This document shows, in pieces, positions 1-9,121 of a stretch of DNA of 64,000 nt. This DNA comes from Blastococcus sp. Marseille-P5729 (lineage in GTDB: Bacteria > Actinomycetota > Actinomycetes > Mycobacteriales > Antricoccaceae), in NCBI RefSeq assembly GCF_900292035.1, contig NZ_OMPO01000002.1, forward strand, positions 1 to 64,000. The letters run 5' to 3'. The notes under the pieces are model-generated. The model was not told where the DNA came from. It worked only from the letters and a program-made list of their open reading frames with translations, and did no database searches. The position numbers were made by a program, and so were the translations under genes. Every line of letters begins with the position of its first letter. Position 1 is the first letter of the stretch.

Positions 1-871
1 GAAGGGCTTCGGCGGGCATCACCAGCTGGATCTCGACCGGGACCAGATCAGCATCGCTGATCCCGGTGAGGCGAGCGAACAGCTCATCGGCCATGATCTG
101 CCCGCGTGAGCGGGGATCGCCGGCCGCCTTGGCGGCGTCGGCGTGCTTCGCGAGGGAGGCGTAGGCCGCCACGCCCTCCTTCACCGGCAGTAGACCGGTC
201 AGGTAGACCATGGCGTCGGGTGCCGGGCGGGTGGTCACGGTCCGGTCATTGTGCGCCATCGCGATCCGGCGCGTCACCGACTCGGCATCCACCCGCGCGG
301 CCTCGGCCCGGGCCAGCGACGCGGCGCGGCGAGCACTCGTGCCCGCCGCCAGCCGGGGCGCGAGGCGCTCGTCCACGATCGCGCGGTCCTCCGGCATTAG
401 ACACACCGTCTCTTTCGCGACGGCCTGAGCAGCGCTCTCACCAATCCCGCCACTTGCGAGCCGCGCGAGGGTGTGCGGCAGCTCTGTCACCAGGCCCTTG
501 GCCACAGCCAGGTCGTTCGCCGCGCGATGCGCGCTCACCCCACGTGCCAGCGCGATCTGATCAGCGACACCCTTCCCGCGCTCGGCCCTCGGCACCCCAC
601 GCTGCTCCGCGAGAGCACGCTGGGAAGCATCGAACGCGACCTGCACCCGCGCCTCCACCGCCGCGGTAACCGCACGCACACGGCGCAGCGCCTGCAGCAG
701 GTCAATCAGGCCGGCATCACTCACCCGAGCAAGTCGCCCATCGGCGTCCGCGCCGGCCAACGACCCCAGACCCTTCAGGGCAGCGCGCAGCGACTCGATC
801 GGGCGCGACTCGATCGGGCGCGTGCCGTCCGCGAGCGTGACCGCTGCTTCGCCGTCCTGCCTGGGATCCAT
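1..871 (-). CDS. DUF222/13E12-family protein, probable HNH endonuclease (3' end beyond window)
   Basis: Reading the minus strand from the ATG at 871 gives an open frame that runs off the left edge of the window (at least 290 codons). It begins MDPRQDGEAAVTLADGT and reaches RSRGQIMADELFARLTG and VEIQLVMPAEAL, the pattern typical of the C-terminal half of the DUF222 domain just before the HNH nuclease module. The HNH motif itself is expected outside the window and is not seen. These proteins are abundant in actinobacteria as 13E12-like repeat families; their biological role is unclear. A second member lies at 42102-43652. The gene contains a perfect 15-bp tandem duplication near its start. Start choice: first ATG in the frame, no clear ribosome binding site. 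The family is confident; nuclease activity is inferred. Confidence 0.85.
   Translation of the reverse strand, partial: MDPRQDGEAAVTLADGTRPIESRPIESLRAALKGLGSLAGADADGRLARVSDAGLIDLLQALRRVRAVTAAVEARVQVAFDASQRALAEQRGVPRAERGKGVADQIALARGVSAHRAANDLAVAKGLVTELPHTLARLASGGIGESAAQAVAKETVCLMPEDRAIVDERLAPRLAAGTSARRAASLARAEAARVDAESVTRRIAMAHNDRTVTTRPAPDAMVYLTGLLPVKEGVAAYASLAKHADAAKAAGDPRSRGQIMADELFARLTGISDADLVPVEIQLVMPAEAL
791..820. repeat. 15-bp perfect tandem duplication inside the DUF222 gene
   Basis: CGACTCGATCGGGCG occurs twice head to tail (791-805 and 806-820). It keeps the reading frame and duplicates five residues (the protein reads RPIESRPIES near residue 20). It looks like a recent slippage event in the variable N-terminus. 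Confidence 0.85.
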
Positions 872-934
872 GACACACACGCTACGGACCAGCACCGACA
901 CTTTCGCCGACACGAAAACCGATCCGGGCGCATC

Positions 935-961
935 TGTGGACAACCGCCGGTCCGTGGACAA
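935..961 (-). promoter_or_regulatory. Two DnaA-box-like 9-mers upstream of the DUF222 gene
   Basis: On the minus strand TTGTCCACA (935-943) and TTGTCCACG (953-961) lie 18 bp apart, 64-90 bp upstream of the DUF222 start codon. TTGTCCACA matches the DnaA-box form used in high-GC actinobacteria; the second copy has one mismatch. Whether DnaA binds here is inference. The sites could be promoter elements that merely look alike. A one-mismatch version (TTGTGCACA, minus strand 42046-42054) precedes the other DUF222 gene. Confidence 0.4.
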
Positions 962-1062
962 CCGACGCCCCAGCCCCGGTCCTCGTCCGCCTCATCTGCT
1001 ACCGGCCCTCACCTCTCGACACTGGCCAACCTGAAGCAGCGTCGAGCGGCTCGCGTCGCCGG

Positions 1063-1473
1063 CTACACCACCAGGTCGGGCTTGACCTTGGCCAGTCGTC
1101 CGAGCAGGCCATTGACGAAACGCGGTGAGTCATCCGTCGACAGGCTCTTGGCCAGCTCGACCGCCTCGTCGATGACGACGGCATCCGGGACGTCGTCCAC
1201 CCACAGCAGCTCGTACACAGCAACCCGGATGATGGCGCGGTCGACACCGGGCATGCGCGCGAGCGTCCAGCCCTCCGCGTACGTCGTGACCAGCTCGTCG
1301 ATCCGCTCGAGGCGGGAGCTGACCCCTTCGATGAGCGTCAGCGCATACGGCTGGACCGGCCGGTCCGGGTCGGCCAGGCGGTCGGCGGCGGTGGTGACGG
1401 GGTCGGTGCCGCGCAGGTCGGCCTCGAAGAGGATGTCCACGGCGCGCTTACGCGCCTTGGTGCGAGCCGACAC
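1063..1473 (-). CDS. nusB: Transcription antitermination factor NusB
   Basis: This 136-residue protein begins MSARTKARKRAVDILFEADL, the standard NusB N-terminus, and is helical throughout with the conserved block ELLWVDDVPDAVVIDEAVEL and the C-terminal FVNGLLGRL. NusB binds boxA RNA together with NusE (ribosomal protein S10) in rRNA antitermination. The GTG start overlaps the efp stop codon by one base (TAGTG), so the two are surely cotranscribed and probably translationally coupled. Its length is normal for the family. The downstream end faces the divergently controlled DUF222 gene about 190 bp away. Confidence 0.97.
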   Translation of the reverse strand: MSARTKARKRAVDILFEADLRGTDPVTTAADRLADPDRPVQPYALTLIEGVSSRLERIDELVTTYAEGWTLARMPGVDRAIIRVAVYELLWVDDVPDAVVIDEAVELAKSLSTDDSPRFVNGLLGRLAKVKPDLVV

Positions 1474-2036
1474 TAGTTGTTGACGCGGCCCAGGTAGGAG
1501 CCGTCTCGAGTGTCGACCTTCAGCTTGTCACCGGTGTTGATGAACAGCGGAACCTGGATCTGCGCTCCGGTCTCCATCTCCGCGGGCTTGGTGCCACCCG
1601 TAGAGCGGTCACCCTGCAGACCCGGATCGGTGTGCTTGACCACCAGTTCCACGCTGGCCGGAAGCTCGATGTACAGCGGTACGCCATCGTGCGTGGCGAC
1701 GATCGCCTTGGTGTTCTCGAGCATGTAGTTCGCGGCCGTGCCGACAATGTCGGACGAGACATGCACCTGGTCATAGGTGTCGCCGTCCATGAACACGTAG
1801 TCGGATCCGTCGTTGTACAGGTACTCCATGTCGCGCTTGTCGACGTTGGCGGTCTCGACCTTGGTGCCGGCGTTGAACGTCTTGTCGACGACCTTGCCCG
1901 AGAGCACGTTCTTGAGCTTGGTCCGCACGAACGCGCCGCCCTTGCCGGGCTTGACGTGCTGGAACTCGACGACGGACCACAGGTTCCCGTCGAGGTTGAG
2001 CACCATGCCGTTCTTCAGGTCGTTGGTCGTGGCCAC
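1473..2036 (-). CDS. efp: Elongation factor P
   Basis: The 187-residue protein shows the three-domain EF-P layout. The KOW-like domain I carries the exposed lysine loop [17 protein letters not shown], followed by the central domain ([19 protein letters not shown]) and the C-terminal OB domain with [19 protein letters not shown] enters the ribosomal E site and rescues stalling at consecutive prolines. Its length is typical. It lies 23 bp downstream of the M24 peptidase gene and overlaps nusB, giving the common actinobacterial order pepQ-efp-nusB. No modification enzyme for the loop lysine is seen in the window. Confidence 0.98.
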   Translation of the reverse strand: MATTNDLKNGMVLNLDGNLWSVVEFQHVKPGKGGAFVRTKLKNVLSGKVVDKTFNAGTKVETANVDKRDMEYLYNDGSDYVFMDGDTYDQVHVSSDIVGTAANYMLENTKAIVATHDGVPLYIELPASVELVVKHTDPGLQGDRSTGGTKPAEMETGAQIQVPLFINTGDKLKVDTRDGSYLGRVNN

Positions 2037-2059
2037 AGGCCGTTCCTCTCGTTGGAGTT

Positions 2060-3175
2060 CTAGAGGATGACGAGGTCCTTGCTCGTCATCGTCAGCAGGT
2101 CGGTGCGGGTCGCGCCGTCAGCCTCGGCATCCTCGCGCAGCACGAGAGTGTCCTCGATCCGGACACCACCGCGACCCGCGAGATAGACCCCCGGCTCGAC
2201 GGTGACGCAGACCCGATCTTCCAGTTTAGTCTCCGACAGCTGGCTGAGATTGGGCGCCTCATGCACCTCGAGCCCGACGCCGTGACCGAGACTGTGCGCG
2301 AACGTCTCCCCATAGCCGGCATCGGCGATGATGTCGCGGCTGACCGTGTCGACCTCCTTGCCCGTCCTGCCGATCCGCAGCGCCTGTGCGCCAGCGCGCT
2401 GAGCACTCGCGACGGCCTCATAGATCTCCCGCTGCCAGTCAGCAATCGAGCCGACACCGTAGGTCCGCGTCATGTCGGAGTGGTACCCGCGGTAGGTTGC
2501 CCCGAAGTCGATCTTGCCCAGGTCGCCGCTCTCCAAGACCCGTTCCCCCGGCCGGTGATGTGGAATGGCCGAGTTCGGCCCGGTGGCCACGATCGTCTCG
2601 AAGGAGACCTCCTCGGCTCCTAGTCGCAGCATCCGGAAGTCCAGGTCGATGGCGATGTCGCGCTCGCTTCGTCCGGGAATGATCCCGCCCGCCTCGATCA
2701 GCTCCGTGAGCGCCTGGTCGGCGATGTGCGCGGCCTGCCGCAGCAGCGCGATCTCTTCGTCGTCCTTGATCGCCCGCAGCCCCTCGACCGCCGCGCCGAG
2801 GCTGACCAGGCGGGCCGCGGGCGCGGCGTCCTGTAGCGCCTCGGCAACGTCCACGCTCACCGAATGCGTCTCGTACGCGATCGTGCCGAGCCGCTGGCCC
2901 ACCTCGGCTGCGACGGCCTGCGCGGAGGCCCGGCCGATCAGTAGCGGGACGTCGGGCACCTGGGCCTTCGACTGCTCGACATACCGTCCGTCGGTGCTGA
3001 ACAGATCGTCCGCTGGATCGGCCCCCACGATCAGTGCCGCGTTCGATCCGGTGAAGCCGGTCAGATAGCGCACGTTGATCAGGTTGGTGATCAGCGCAGC
3101 GTCGGCGTCCAGCTCTCGGATCCGGGAGCGGAGGCGATCACGGCGCAAGGCCGTCGTCGAGTCGTCAGCAGGCAT
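2060..3175 (-). CDS. pepQ: M24-family metallopeptidase (Xaa-Pro peptidase)
   Basis: This 371-residue protein has an N-terminal creatinase-like domain (about 1-135) and a C-terminal pita-bread catalytic domain. The expected dinuclear metal ligands are visible: Asp in KIDFG, Asp in HSDMTRT, His in [13 protein letters not shown], Glu in TVEPGVY and Glu in RIEDT. It should cleave N-terminal X-Pro bonds or X-Pro dipeptides in the cytoplasm; aminopeptidase P and prolidase cannot be told apart here. It heads the pepQ-efp-nusB cluster. The ATG at 3175 gives a normal-length N-terminus. The 180-bp gap to the divergent CNNM gene holds both promoters. Confidence 0.93.
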   Translation of the reverse strand: MPADDSTTALRRDRLRSRIRELDADAALITNLINVRYLTGFTGSNAALIVGADPADDLFSTDGRYVEQSKAQVPDVPLLIGRASAQAVAAEVGQRLGTIAYETHSVSVDVAEALQDAAPAARLVSLGAAVEGLRAIKDDEEIALLRQAAHIADQALTELIEAGGIIPGRSERDIAIDLDFRMLRLGAEEVSFETIVATGPNSAIPHHRPGERVLESGDLGKIDFGATYRGYHSDMTRTYGVGSIADWQREIYEAVASAQRAGAQALRIGRTGKEVDTVSRDIIADAGYGETFAHSLGHGVGLEVHEAPNLSQLSETKLEDRVCVTVEPGVYLAGRGGVRIEDTLVLREDAEADGATRTDLLTMTSKDLVIL

Positions 3176-3356
3176 GCGGTCGAGCCTATCCGCCGTCGTC
3201 CGGTCGTGGCGTGGGTCTCACCCGGTACGGCGCCGCGACGGAACCATCCCGGGCAACGTACGTTGAGAAGGCAACGCTGTCCCCTTGACCAGAGAACCCC
3301 ATGCGCGACGACTGCTCTGACCAACCCGACGCCGGCTGCAGACGGGGGCTCACGCC

Positions 3357-4742
3357 GTGAGCATCGCCATCTCGCTGATCGTCGGCGTCATCGTCATCCT
3401 GCTCATCACCGCCCTCACCGGGTACTTCGTCGCTCAGGAGTTCGCCTATATGGCGGTCGACCGGGCTCGGCTGACCAGCGAGGCAAGCTCGGGAGATACT
3501 CAGGCCGAGCGCGCCCTGGGCATCACCCGCCGCACCTCCTTCATGCTCTCCGGCGCCCAGCTCGGGATCACCGTGACTGGGCTGCTCGTCGGCTACGTCG
3601 CCGAGCCGCTGATCGGACAGGCGCTGGGCACGCTGCTCGGCGGGGTCGGCATCCCGGCCTCAGTGTCGATCGGCGTGGGCGCGGTCATCGCGCTGCTGTT
3701 CTCCACGGTCGTGCAGATGGTGTTCGGTGAGCTGTTCCCCAAGAACCTGGCGATCGCCAACCCACTCCCGGTGGCGAAGTGGCTGGCGACGTCCACCGCG
3801 ATCTACCTCAAGGTCTTCGGCTGGCTGATCATCGTGTTCGACAAGGCCGCCGAGGCCTTGCTCAAGGTGCTGGGGATCAAGCCGGTGCACGACGTCGAGC
3901 ACGCAGCGACGGCGCAGGATCTCCGTAGCGTGGTCGAGGAGTCCCGGGAGTCCGGTGACCTCAGCGAAGGGCTGTCGACGATGCTCGACCGCGTGCTCGA
4001 CTTCCCCGAGCGGGACGCCGAGCACGCCATGATCCCGCGGTCGCGCGTCGACGTGCTGCGGGTGGGGACGACGGTCGCGCAGGCACGCCAGACCATGTCG
4101 CACGGGCACAGCCGGTACCCGGTGCTGGACAACGAGGACCGGATCGTCGGAGTGCTCAACCTGCTGGACATCCTCGCTCTGCCCCACGACTGTCTCGACC
4201 CGGTCGAGAAGCACACCAAGGACGCGCTCGTGGTCGCCGAGACGATGGGGCTCACCACGGTGCTGGATGAGTTGCGCCACCAGCATCACCAGCTCGCGTG
4301 CGTCGTCGACGAATACGGCTGGTTCACTGGCGTGGTGACCTTCGAGGACCTCGCCGAGGAGATCGTCGGTGAGATCACCGACGAGCACGACCCGACCACG
4401 GACGATCCGCTGACCACGCCCCAGGAGGGCGTCTGGGAGGTCGATGGAACCACCCATGTCGACGAGGTGGAGCGCTCGCTGGGCGTGGACCTCCCCGAGA
4501 CCGACCAGGAGACCATCGGCGGGATGCTGATCGACGCCCTCGACGCGCTACCGGACGTCGGCGACTCGGTGACGCTGCGCTGCCCGATCGACCCTGCCGA
4601 CCTGGTGCATGACGACCCGCCGGTGCCCATCCTGTACGCCGAGGTGATCGAGGTCGAGCACTATGTGCCGACCCGGATCCGGATCCGTGTCGAGACGGTC
4701 CCGCAGAGCTCGCTGGGCGATGAGAAGGCGGGTGAGGAATGA
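3357..4742 (+). CDS. CNNM/CBS-domain membrane protein (hemolysin C/CorC type)
   Basis: This 461-residue protein has an N-terminal DUF21/CNNM membrane domain of about four segments (to ~residue 150, containing GAQLGITVTGLLVGYVAEPL and VFGELFPKNLAIANP). Then come a pair of CBS domains (MIPRSRVDVL... to VVDEYGWFTGVVTFEDLAEE) and a C-terminal CorC_HlyC-type domain (about 370-445: GVWEVDGTTHVDEVERSLG). Proteins of this architecture are linked to magnesium or cobalt efflux; the hemolysin name is historical. The GTG start directly follows a TGA-containing leader. The stop overlaps the next gene by ATGA, so it forms a two-gene operon with a shorter paralogue. Confidence 0.92.
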   Translation: MSIAISLIVGVIVILLITALTGYFVAQEFAYMAVDRARLTSEASSGDTQAERALGITRRTSFMLSGAQLGITVTGLLVGYVAEPLIGQALGTLLGGVGIPASVSIGVGAVIALLFSTVVQMVFGELFPKNLAIANPLPVAKWLATSTAIYLKVFGWLIIVFDKAAEALLKVLGIKPVHDVEHAATAQDLRSVVEESRESGDLSEGLSTMLDRVLDFPERDAEHAMIPRSRVDVLRVGTTVAQARQTMSHGHSRYPVLDNEDRIVGVLNLLDILALPHDCLDPVEKHTKDALVVAETMGLTTVLDELRHQHHQLACVVDEYGWFTGVVTFEDLAEEIVGEITDEHDPTTDDPLTTPQEGVWEVDGTTHVDEVERSLGVDLPETDQETIGGMLIDALDALPDVGDSVTLRCPIDPADLVHDDPPVPILYAEVIEVEHYVPTRIRIRVETVPQSSLGDEKAGEE

Positions 4743-5743
4743 GCGCCGTGACGACGATTCTCGTGACCGCCGCCATCATCTTCCTCAGCGCGTTCTTCGT
4801 CGCCGTAGAGTTCTCGCTCATGTCCGCACGGCGGCACCGGCTCGAGGACGCCGCCGTGACCTCGCGATCGGCCCGGGCCGCGCTGCGCTCGTCGGCCGAG
4901 CTGACCCTGCTGCTCGCCGGCGCGCAGCTGGGCATCACCATCTGCACCCTCGCGCTCGGCGCCATCACCAAGCCGGCGGTGCATCACGCGCTCACGCCGT
5001 TGCTGTCCGAGCTCGGGCTACCGCTGACCGCGGCGGACGTCGTCGCGTTCATCCTCGCGCTCGTGCTGGTCACCTTCCTGCACCTGGTCGTCGGCGAGAT
5101 GGCACCGAAGTCCTGGGCGATCGCGCACCCCGAGAAGTCGGCGATCATGCTCGCGCTGCCCACCCGCGCGTTCATGGCCGCCACCCGCCCGGTGCTGCGG
5201 CTGCTCAACGCGATCTCCAACGCCCTGGTCCGCAAGGCCGGCGTCGAGCCGATCGACGAGATGAGCGGCGGTCAGGACCCAGCGACGTTGCGAGCGCTGG
5301 TCGAGCACTCGGCTAACGTCGGTGCGCTCGACGCCAGCTACCGGGCCTCCTTGTCGGGCGCGCTGGACCTGACCCACCTGAAGGTCGGTGACGTCCTCAG
5401 CCAGGGGCGCTCGCTGACCATCGTGCCGCAGACCGCGACCGTCGCCGACGTTCAGGCCGCCACGCGACGTACCGGCCACCTGCGCATCCTGGTCAGCGAC
5501 GACCGCGGGGTGATCGGCGTCCTGCACGTGCGCGACACCCTCGACCTGCCGCCGAGCGAGCCCATCGCGGGGCTCACTCGCCCGGTGATGAACCTGCGAG
5601 CCTCGACGCCGCTGCACGAGGCGCTGGCCACCATGCGCCGCCGCAGCGAGCACCTGGCAGTCATCCGCGAGAACGGCCAGACCCGAGGCGTGGTCACGAT
5701 GGCCGACATCCTCCCGCGGGTGCTTCCGCGCACAACCGGCTAG
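4739..5743 (+). CDS. CNNM/CBS-domain membrane protein lacking the CorC_HlyC domain
   Basis: This 334-residue paralogue of the preceding gene has a CNNM membrane domain (AEFSLMSARRHRLEDAA-type start, GAQLGITICTLALGAITKP, VVGEMAPKSWAIAHPEKS) followed by two CBS motifs ending in HLAVIRENGQTRGVVTMAD. It stops about 10 residues later, so the C-terminal CorC_HlyC domain of its partner is absent. Paired long and short CNNM genes are common in actinobacteria and probably form a hetero-oligomer; that is inference. The start codon overlaps the upstream stop (ATGA at 4739-4742). The substrate is unknown, plausibly Mg2+. Confidence 0.9.
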   Translation: MSAVTTILVTAAIIFLSAFFVAVEFSLMSARRHRLEDAAVTSRSARAALRSSAELTLLLAGAQLGITICTLALGAITKPAVHHALTPLLSELGLPLTAADVVAFILALVLVTFLHLVVGEMAPKSWAIAHPEKSAIMLALPTRAFMAATRPVLRLLNAISNALVRKAGVEPIDEMSGGQDPATLRALVEHSANVGALDASYRASLSGALDLTHLKVGDVLSQGRSLTIVPQTATVADVQAATRRTGHLRILVSDDRGVIGVLHVRDTLDLPPSEPIAGLTRPVMNLRASTPLHEALATMRRRSEHLAVIRENGQTRGVVTMADILPRVLPRTTG

Positions 5744-5852
5744 TAACCCCCCTCAACGTGGCAGCCGCCCCCGCAACGTACTAATGTCGGCCACGCGGGT
5801 ATGACTTCGCTCACAACGAGTCGGAGCCGCCGCTGCCATCGGGAGGGAACGC

Positions 5853-7589
5853 ATGGGCGCACAGCCGGAGTACATCCGTCCAGCCGACGTGCTGAGGGCC
5901 GCGCGGGCGGGAGCATCGATGGCCCGCGAGGCCGCCGACGACGTCCTCATCGAGGAGGCCCTCGGATCGGGGATCACCGTCGCACTCGATCCGATCCGCG
6001 CCCGCGACGTGTTGAAGCTGCTGTTGTCGCGCAAGGCGATCACCGACGCCTATCCGCGCCTGGCCGGCGAATGGCTGAAGGTCGCGATGGGCCTGTCCAG
6101 CATCGAGCTGCCCAACAAGGACGTCTTCTACGGTGACAAGGTCTGGCACGACAATGGCCTGTTTCGCCGGCTCGCCCAGGGTCACCTCGCGCTTACCCAG
6201 GTCTTCGATGACATCATCCAGCAGGCCAACGACGACTGGACCGACGAGGAGCGCGCGGCCTTCGTGAGCGCCATCGTCACCAGCGCACTGTCACCTGCCA
6301 ACTTCATCCCCACGAATCCCGTCGTGCTCCGCGAGGCGATCGACACCCGCGGCAAGTCACTGGCGCGGGGGCTGAAGAACTTCCTGTCGGACTTCAACGA
6401 GAACAAGGGCATGCCCTCGATGGTCGACGCGAGCGGCTACCAGGTCGGGGAGAACCTCGCCGTCACTCCCGGCAAGGTCATCTATCGCGAGGACATCTTC
6501 GAGCTGATCCACTACGCGCCGCAGACCGACGAGGTGCACTCGCGCCCGCTGCTGTTCGTGCCCCCGCAGGTCAACAAGTACTACGTGCTCGATCTCGCGC
6601 CGGGCCGCTCGATGGTCGAGTACGCCATCCAGCAGGGCCTGAACACCTTCATGCTCGTGTGGCGCAACCCGCGGATGGATCCCAAGCTCGGCCACGGCAA
6701 CTGGGGCCTGGAGGACTACATCCCGGCGCTGCTGCGCGCGGTCGAGATCGTCAAGGAGGTCACCGGCTCGGCCGACCTGAACACCATCGGCCTGTGCGCC
6801 GGCGGCATGTCGGCGGCCCTGGCGCAGTCGCATCTGACCTCCGAGGGCGACAGCTCGATCGCGCACGCGACCTACATCGTCACCATGCTCGATGCGCGCA
6901 AGCGCAACATGGTGACCGGCCTGTCCACCGAGGACACCCACTCAGCGATGGTGAAGCGATCGGAGAAGGGCCGCGTGCTCAGCTCCAAGGCGATGGGGGC
7001 CACCTTCGCCTGGATGCGGCCGAAGGATCTCGTGTTCAACTACGTCATCAACAACTGGCTGCTGGGCAAGAGCTCCCCGGCCTTCGACGTGCTGGCGTGG
7101 AACTGCGACGGCACGAACGTGTCGACCACCTTCTTCCGCGACCTGAACGAGACGCTGAACTCGCACGCGTTCACCAAGGCCGGGCGCAAGAAGCTGATGG
7201 GCCGGCCGATCGACATGCAGTCGGTGACCAGCGATGCGTTCATCGTCGCCGGCCAGCGGGACCACATCACCACCTGGCGGCCCTGCTACATGAGCTCGCA
7301 GCTGCTGGGCGGCGAATCGGAGATCGTGATCGTCAACAGCGGCCACATCCAGACCTTCGTGAACCCGATCAAGGGCTCGCGGTACAAGTACTGGACCGGC
7401 ACGAACGGCAACCCCGACCCCGACGCGTGGCTCGCCGAGGCCGAGCAGGTCGACGGGTCGTGGTGGCCGAAGTGGGGCGAGTGGGTGACCTCACGGTCCG
7501 GGCCGAAGCGCAAGGCCCCGAAGACGGTGGGCAGCGCGGCGTACCCGCCGATCGACGACGCACCCGGCCAGTACGTCCACGAGACCTGA
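5853..7589 (+). CDS. phaC: Poly(3-hydroxyalkanoate) synthase, single-subunit (class I-like)
   Basis: This 578-residue alpha/beta-hydrolase protein has the PhaC N-terminal domain (about 60-230) and the catalytic core. The active-site triad is visible: Cys315 in the lipase-box variant GLCAGG, Asp470 in AGQRDHITTW and His498 in NSGHIQTFVNP. Length and N-terminal domain fit class I (PhaC alone) rather than the PhaE- or PhaR-dependent classes. It polymerises (R)-3-hydroxyacyl-CoA at the granule surface. GGGAGGG at 5841-5847 precedes the ATG. No phaA, phaB or phasin gene adjoins it; a thiolase at 20.9-22.2 kb could feed the pathway but is not clustered. It converges on aroQ with 3 bp between the stop codons. 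Confidence 0.93.
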   Translation: MGAQPEYIRPADVLRAARAGASMAREAADDVLIEEALGSGITVALDPIRARDVLKLLLSRKAITDAYPRLAGEWLKVAMGLSSIELPNKDVFYGDKVWHDNGLFRRLAQGHLALTQVFDDIIQQANDDWTDEERAAFVSAIVTSALSPANFIPTNPVVLREAIDTRGKSLARGLKNFLSDFNENKGMPSMVDASGYQVGENLAVTPGKVIYREDIFELIHYAPQTDEVHSRPLLFVPPQVNKYYVLDLAPGRSMVEYAIQQGLNTFMLVWRNPRMDPKLGHGNWGLEDYIPALLRAVEIVKEVTGSADLNTIGLCAGGMSAALAQSHLTSEGDSSIAHATYIVTMLDARKRNMVTGLSTEDTHSAMVKRSEKGRVLSSKAMGATFAWMRPKDLVFNYVINNWLLGKSSPAFDVLAWNCDGTNVSTTFFRDLNETLNSHAFTKAGRKKLMGRPIDMQSVTSDAFIVAGQRDHITTWRPCYMSSQLLGGESEIVIVNSGHIQTFVNPIKGSRYKYWTGTNGNPDPDAWLAEAEQVDGSWWPKWGEWVTSRSGPKRKAPKTVGSAAYPPIDDAPGQYVHET

Positions 7590-7592
7590 TCC

Positions 7593-8042
7593 TCAGGCGG
7601 TCTCGGTCTGCGCCATGAAGCGCACGATCGCCTGGATCGCGTCCGCGTACCCCTCGACGCCCAGCCCGGCGATCACGCCGCGGGCCACCGCGCTGATCAC
7701 CGAGTGGTGGCGGAACTCCTCACGAGCGTGGATGTTCGTGATGTGCACCTCGACCAGCGGCGCGGTGAGCATCGCGCAGGCATCGCGCAGCGCGTACGAG
7801 TAGTGGCTCCACGCTCCGGGGTTCAGCACGACCGGCGTGTCGAGATCGGCGGCCTCGTGCAGCCAGTCGATCATCTCGGCCTCGTCGTTGGTCTGCCGGA
7901 CCTCGATGGTGCGGCCCACCGCCTCGCCGACGTCCTTGCAGTACTCGACCAGGTCCTCGTAGGTGCCAGAGCCGTAGATCAGCGGCTGGCGGGTGCCGAG
8001 CCGGTTCAGGTTGGGTCCGTTCAGGACGAGGATCTCGCTCAC
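7593..8042 (-). CDS. aroQ: 3-dehydroquinate dehydratase, type II
   Basis: This 149-residue protein matches type II dehydroquinases: LNGPNLNRLGTRQP with the following Tyr of LIYGSG (catalytic tyrosine loop), NPGAWSHYSYALRDA, and HITNIHAREEFRHHSV with the conserved His. It converts 3-dehydroquinate to 3-dehydroshikimate, the third shikimate step. Its start overlaps the aroB stop (ATGA 8039-8042), so it is the last gene of the aroC-aroK-aroB-aroQ run. Confidence 0.97.
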   Translation of the reverse strand: MSEILVLNGPNLNRLGTRQPLIYGSGTYEDLVEYCKDVGEAVGRTIEVRQTNDEAEMIDWLHEAADLDTPVVLNPGAWSHYSYALRDACAMLTAPLVEVHITNIHAREEFRHHSVISAVARGVIAGLGVEGYADAIQAIVRFMAQTETA

Positions 8043-9121
8043 TGCGCTGCCTTTCCAGTAACGACGGAGAATGCCTGGCTGAGTGCGTGCTCGGGTGGGC
8101 TGTCCAGGATACGGGGGGCCGCGAGCCGGTCAAGGACGACGAAGCGCAGCCGGGTGCCGCGGGATTTCTTGTCGACCGCCATCGTGGCGCGCAGCTGCTC
8201 CCACGGCGTGCCGTCGTACGCCGTCGGCAGCCCCACCCCTTCGAGGATCGCACGGTGCCGGGCGACAGTCGCATCGTCCAGTGAGCCTGCGCTGCGGCCC
8301 AGCTCGGCGGCGAAGATCATGCCGACCGCGACCGCGTCGCCGTGCCGCCAGCGGTACTGCTCGCTCTTCTCGATCGCGTGGCCGAGGGTGTGCCCGTAGT
8401 TGAGGATCTCGCGCAGCCCCTGCTCGGTCAGGTCCTCGCCCACGACCTTGGCCTTGACCGCGACCGAGCGCTGGATGATCTCCGGCGCGAACGGCGCCTG
8501 AGGGGTGGTGGCCGCGGCCGGGTCGCTCTCGATGAGCTGCAGGATCGTCGGGTCGGCGATGAACCCGGCCTTGATGACCTCGGCCAGCCCCGCGACGTAG
8601 TCGGCGCGCGGCAGCGTGTCCAGCACGTCGAGATCGCAGATCACGCCGGCCGGTGGATGAAACGCCCCGACGAGGTTCTTGCCCGCTGAGGTGTTGATGG
8701 CGGTCTTGCCGCCGACGGCGGCGTCCACCATGCCCAGCAGCGTGGTGGGCACGTGGACGACGCGGACGCCACGCAGCCAAGCGGCGGCGACCCAGCCGCC
8801 CAGGTCGGTGACCGCTCCGCCGCCGACGGTGACGACGGCGTCGTTGCGGGTGAACCCGGCCGCGCCCAGCGCCTCCCAGCACTCCCCCGCCACCGACAGC
8901 TGCTTGCCGGCCTCCGCGTCGGGGACGACGAGCGGCAGCACGTCGAACCCGGACTGGCGCAGCTGCCCCGCGACCCTCGCGGCGTACGCCGCGAGGGAGT
9001 CGGTGTGGATCACCGCGACCCGGTCGGCGGCGGGCAGCATCGGGGTGATCTGGTCATCGAGCCCGCGACCGATCACCACGTCGTACGGCGCCACCCCCCG
9101 CACCGTGACCCGTGCCGTCAT
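8039..9121 (-). CDS. aroB: 3-dehydroquinate synthase
   Basis: The start was placed at the ATG at 9121 ([20 protein letters not shown]), which overlaps the aroK stop by ATGA; the frame is open further upstream but that part is antisense-like and outside the family. The 360-residue protein has the NAD-binding motif TVGGGAVTDLGGWVAAAWLRG, the PTTLLGMVDAAVGGKTAIN block and metal ligands in LNYGHTLGHAIE and RHGDAVAVGM. It cyclises DAHP to 3-dehydroquinate, using NAD+ and a divalent metal. Confidence 0.97.
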   Translation of the reverse strand: MTARVTVRGVAPYDVVIGRGLDDQITPMLPAADRVAVIHTDSLAAYAARVAGQLRQSGFDVLPLVVPDAEAGKQLSVAGECWEALGAAGFTRNDAVVTVGGGAVTDLGGWVAAAWLRGVRVVHVPTTLLGMVDAAVGGKTAINTSAGKNLVGAFHPPAGVICDLDVLDTLPRADYVAGLAEVIKAGFIADPTILQLIESDPAAATTPQAPFAPEIIQRSVAVKAKVVGEDLTEQGLREILNYGHTLGHAIEKSEQYRWRHGDAVAVGMIFAAELGRSAGSLDDATVARHRAILEGVGLPTAYDGTPWEQLRATMAVDKKSRGTRLRFVVLDRLAAPRILDSPPEHALSQAFSVVTGKAAQ

